A DNA stretch of 64,000 nt from Denitrovibrio sp. GTDB taxonomy: Bacteria > Chrysiogenota > Deferribacteres > Deferribacterales > Geovibrionaceae. The position numbers were made by a program, and so were the translations under genes. This document shows positions 61,730 to 64,000 of this stretch, one piece after another (the first letter of the stretch is position 1; each line of letters begins with the position of its first letter). The stretch lies in contig PKTN01000001.1 of NCBI GenBank assembly GCA_002869185.1, positions 496,001-560,000 on the forward strand, in the 5' to 3' direction. The notes beneath the pieces are model-generated. The model searched no databases. It was not told the origin of the DNA and saw nothing but the letters and a program-made list of their open reading frames with translations.

Positions 61730-63454
61730 CTATCCCTGTACATTTCCTAATAATTTATCTGGGGTGAGTCCTATAATGAGGGCTCCCCAGTGTTTTCCAT
61801 TCACATAAATTGGCAATGAAAGATCGTTCAATACCTCGCCAGTGTCCCTAACGTATGCCTGAAGTAAAAATGGTTTAGTATTAGTCGCTCTACGTTTTTC
61901 AGCAGAACTATTAGCATAAATACGCATGTGTCTACTTTTCAGAATATCTACATCATAATTACCAGTCATAGCATTACTAAACTCAGCATGGTGACAAGGT
62001 AAATAACCATTTATATCAACAGGAAGAGAGTATATAGCAACTATTTTCTGCCTTAACTCATCAATCTTCTTTTGGAGAAGTGACACAAACGACTGCCTGT
62101 AGCCAACATCATACTTAACTGGATTTGTATTGGTAATTTCAATATAGTTCTTATCAAAGAGATTATATTGCTTACCGACCTCTGATAAGTCTGAACTTAT
62201 ATCATTGATGAAAACATTTGCTATATCTAGTATAACTTCAAGGTTTTACTCCCCTGTTTTGAACTCTGAAACTTGATCTAAAAGCTCTTCTGAGGTATTT
62301 CTTAATGAAAGAGATGACTCTGTTGATGTCGCCATCTTATCCTGAACATTGCTACTCAGGCTATGTATAGATTCTACTTTTTCATGTATCTCTCCGTTAG
62401 TAACAGATAACTCTTCTATCGCAGATGATATTTGCAATAAGTTAGAATTATTGTCCTCTAATGCTTGCATCATAATTTCGAACTTTCCAGTAGCATCATC
62501 GACAACGTTCTGAATGTTTCCAGCATATTTCTCTATCTCTTTGGCTCCATCATCAGTGTGGGAAACAAGCGTAGTCATAGTAGAGATATTGCTATTAATC
62601 TCATCAGTGGCTGTCTTAACTTTTTCTGCTAATTTCCTAACTTCATCCGCAACAACAGCAAACCCTCTACCATGCTCCCCTGCTCTAGCAGCTTCAATAG
62701 CAGCGTTAAGAGCCAAAAGATTAGTTTGGTCTGAAACATCGTTTATAAGTGAGACTATACTTCTTATGTTATGTGAATTCTGAGTAAGAGAACCAACTGT
62801 CTCCTTAAATGACTTTATATGTTCAGAAATTATAGATATCTCATTGGATATGTTTTTCATGCCACCGAATGTCACTTGAACAGATTCAAGATTATCAGAA
62901 GTAGAGTTAGTTATCTCAGTAGAATTTTCTGATATATCATTCAATGCAATCTTTGATTCGCTACTAGCGTTAAATATTTCATCCGACATTTCAGATTGGG
63001 ATTGTGCTGCATCTGATGACTCGTTAATCTTCTCAGAGATTTTTGCAACCTCGACAGACATTTGTAAGACAACGTTTCTAATATCTTCGATAGTTCCTCT
63101 AAAAGAGACTAAGAAATTATTAAAATTATCTGCCAGATCACCCATCTCATCAAAACTACAACGAACAGCATTAATAGTAAGATCCTTCTCCCCTGATGCA
63201 ATATCTATAATGCAATTATTGATCTCATTAACAGGTCTTATAATCAGGTATCGTAAAAATATGTAAGTTCCTATTGAAATAGCAAACATAACTACAATCA
63301 CACCCCAAATGATATATTTCATATCATGCCCAATTGACAAAAAGATAAGGACTATTGACGGTAGTAGATTAACAAATAAGATATTACCTAAAAGCTTTTT
63401 ATTTAAGGTATTGAATATATTTTTCTCTAGGTAGGTGTAAGCTTGAATAAACAT
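61730..63454 (-). pseudogene. Methyl-accepting chemotaxis protein, interrupted by an in-frame TAA
   Basis: Chemoreceptor with two N-terminal membrane segments (about residues 20-65), a HAMP segment ([25 protein letters not shown]) and a signalling hairpin tip [38 protein letters not shown]. After SEFKTGE comes TAA (62248-62246, codon 403). The frame continues NLEVILDIANVFINDI... to a C-terminal domain with GYLPCHHAEFSNAMTGNYDV and FLLQAYVRDTGEVLNDLSLPIYVNGKHWGALIIG, which I recall as the C-terminal sensory-type domain of a known MCP family. GGGAG before the ATG at 63454 fixes the start. Total 574 positions if read through. Confidence 0.85.
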
Positions 63455-63481
63455 ATATGCTCCCAAAATTAATTAAAATAA

Positions 63482-63497
63482 CCATATTATTTAATAT
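63482..63497. repeat. Short inverted repeat in the MCP leader
   Basis: CATATT-AAAT-AATATG, 6-bp arms, between the terminator and the MCP start; possible operator or small hairpin. AT-rich and may be chance. Confidence 0.25.
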
Positions 63498-63526
63498 GTT
63501 AATTCTGGATAAACAATAAGTAAATA

Positions 63527-63556
63527 TAAAAAGGCCCACCTATGTGAGCCTTTACA
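63527..63556 (-). terminator. Terminator after the aminotransferase gene
   Basis: On the minus strand AAAGGC-T-CAC pairs with GTG-G-GCCTTT (loop ATAG), followed by TTTATATTT. Confidence 0.75.
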
Positions 63557-63567
63557 AGTTTAACATT

Positions 63568-64000
63568 TTATGATTTCAGCCATTCCACAGTTTTTTCCAT
63601 CGCCTCTATGTTGTTTCCACAATATTGACGAATAAACTCTTCATCAGGTTCATAATCTTTAGGCTTAGTCTCAAGAGCTGAAAGAGCTTTAGCACCATCA
63701 AAGTCAACATACGATAGTCTTGCTGTAAGCTCATTTAAAGGTCTACCAAAAGCTGTCCCAGGTAGGATCGCAACGCCGATATCATTGAGTAGTCTCTGGC
63801 ACAGTTGTTCAGAGTTACTAATCTGCTTCCCTTTAAGTATCTCTCTATAGTTTTCAAAGTTAGGAAACATATAGAAGCCACCCTTTGGCTCAGCTACACA
63901 AACATCAGCCTGAGTTAGTATCTTATACATAAGACCTCCAAGCTGGCGAAGTATCTTGCGAGAGTTCCATAGGTATCTTTCGATATCTATACCAAGTTTA
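63568..64000 (-). CDS. Class I/II PLP-dependent aminotransferase, C-terminal part (runs off the window)
   Basis: The open frame reaches the window edge without a start, so only the C-terminal 143 residues are seen. Features include KLGIDIERYLWNSRKIL, the fold-type I C-terminal-domain motif EPKGGFYMFPNFENYRE (substrate-contacting segment typical of aspartate aminotransferase-like enzymes) and TARLSYVDFDG, where the conserved Arg binds the substrate carboxylate. Substrate specificity is not predictable from this part. Confidence 0.85.
   Translation of the reverse strand, partial: KLGIDIERYLWNSRKILRQLGGLMYKILTQADVCVAEPKGGFYMFPNFENYREILKGKQISNSEQLCQRLLNDIGVAILPGTAFGRPLNELTARLSYVDFDGAKALSALETKPKDYEPDEEFIRQYCGNNIEAMEKTVEWLKS

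Noticed and set aside
1862-62248. Pyrrolysine or selenocysteine as explanation for in-frame stops
   Set aside because: Two of the four stops are TAA and none is TGA; no pyl or sel genes are visible in the window.
1-64000. CRISPR arrays, rRNA, insertion sequences
   Set aside because: I looked for regularly spaced repeats, rRNA-like stretches and transposase motifs by eye and found none.

Overview
The window is a 64 kb piece of an AT-rich bacterial chromosome (roughly 35-40% GC by eye). It is almost entirely protein-coding, with short intergenic gaps and no rRNA, tRNA, CRISPR array, prophage or insertion sequence that I can see. The gene mix suggests a motile, Gram-negative, microaerophilic or facultatively respiring bacterium. 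It has flagellar cap and chaperone genes, LptF/LptG, MurJ, a cbb3 oxidase, a glycyl radical enzyme, MgtE and a CCA-adding/CBS/DHH fusion. Gene content and the odd cbb3 layout are compatible with Deferribacterota (Denitrovibrio/Geovibrio-like), but this is inference and not proven.

Layout: 1-2.7 kb, methyl cycle (ahcY, metK). 2.7-6.6 kb, tRNA modification and quality control with envelope genes (DUF465, rimI, tsaB, MBL hydrolase, dtd, murJ). 6.7 kb, an HU/IHF-type protein. 7.0-10.8 kb, flagellar filament genes (fliD, fliS and two small genes) read from a sigma28-like promoter. 10.9-15.4 kb, a HAD phosphatase, a PHP phosphoesterase, DUF1820 and lptFG. 15.5-16.6 kb, leuB. 17.0-29.1 kb, an amino acid catabolic island. 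29.1-43.9 kb, a long minus-strand housekeeping block (hydrolases, nfo, fbp, recO, mgtE, era, CNNM/CorC, ybeY, phoH, CCA/CBS/DHH, xer recombinase). 44.4-49.6 kb, maeB (malic enzyme-phosphotransacetylase), a DUF255 protein and an AlkD-like protein. 49.6-51.6 kb, a LysE/LysR divergent pair and a Cys-rich protein. 51.7-61.2 kb, an Rrf2 regulator, the cbb3 oxidase genes and their assembly factors. 61.3-64 kb, a UspA, a chemoreceptor and an aminotransferase.

The amino acid island reads as one pathway. It has an XRE-cupin regulator, proline dehydrogenase, P5C dehydrogenase, a LivKHMGF-type ABC transporter, a glycyl radical activase, a glycyl radical enzyme with trans-4-hydroxyproline dehydratase (HypD) hallmarks, and P5C reductase. 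Hydroxyproline would be dehydrated to P5C, which could be oxidised to glutamate or reduced to proline. The livK leader can form two mutually exclusive hairpins.

The respiratory island encodes a cbb3 oxidase in which CcoP is taken apart: one c-type haem domain is fused to CcoO and the CcoP membrane anchor is a separate 64-residue protein. Tiny Asp-tailed membrane proteins (CcoQ- and CcoS-like) overlap the next genes, so their Asp-codon runs supply downstream start codons. An Rrf2 regulator with Cys ligands sits in front, with matching inverted repeats around its promoter.

The strangest property is that four otherwise intact genes (metK, ccoG, uspA and a chemoreceptor) each carry exactly one in-frame TAA or TAG, with the reading frame continuing cleanly on the other side. 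In the two where the family residue is well known it is serine, one C-to-A change from the stop. metK is normally essential, so this is either sequence error, recent decay with backup copies, or readthrough/suppression.
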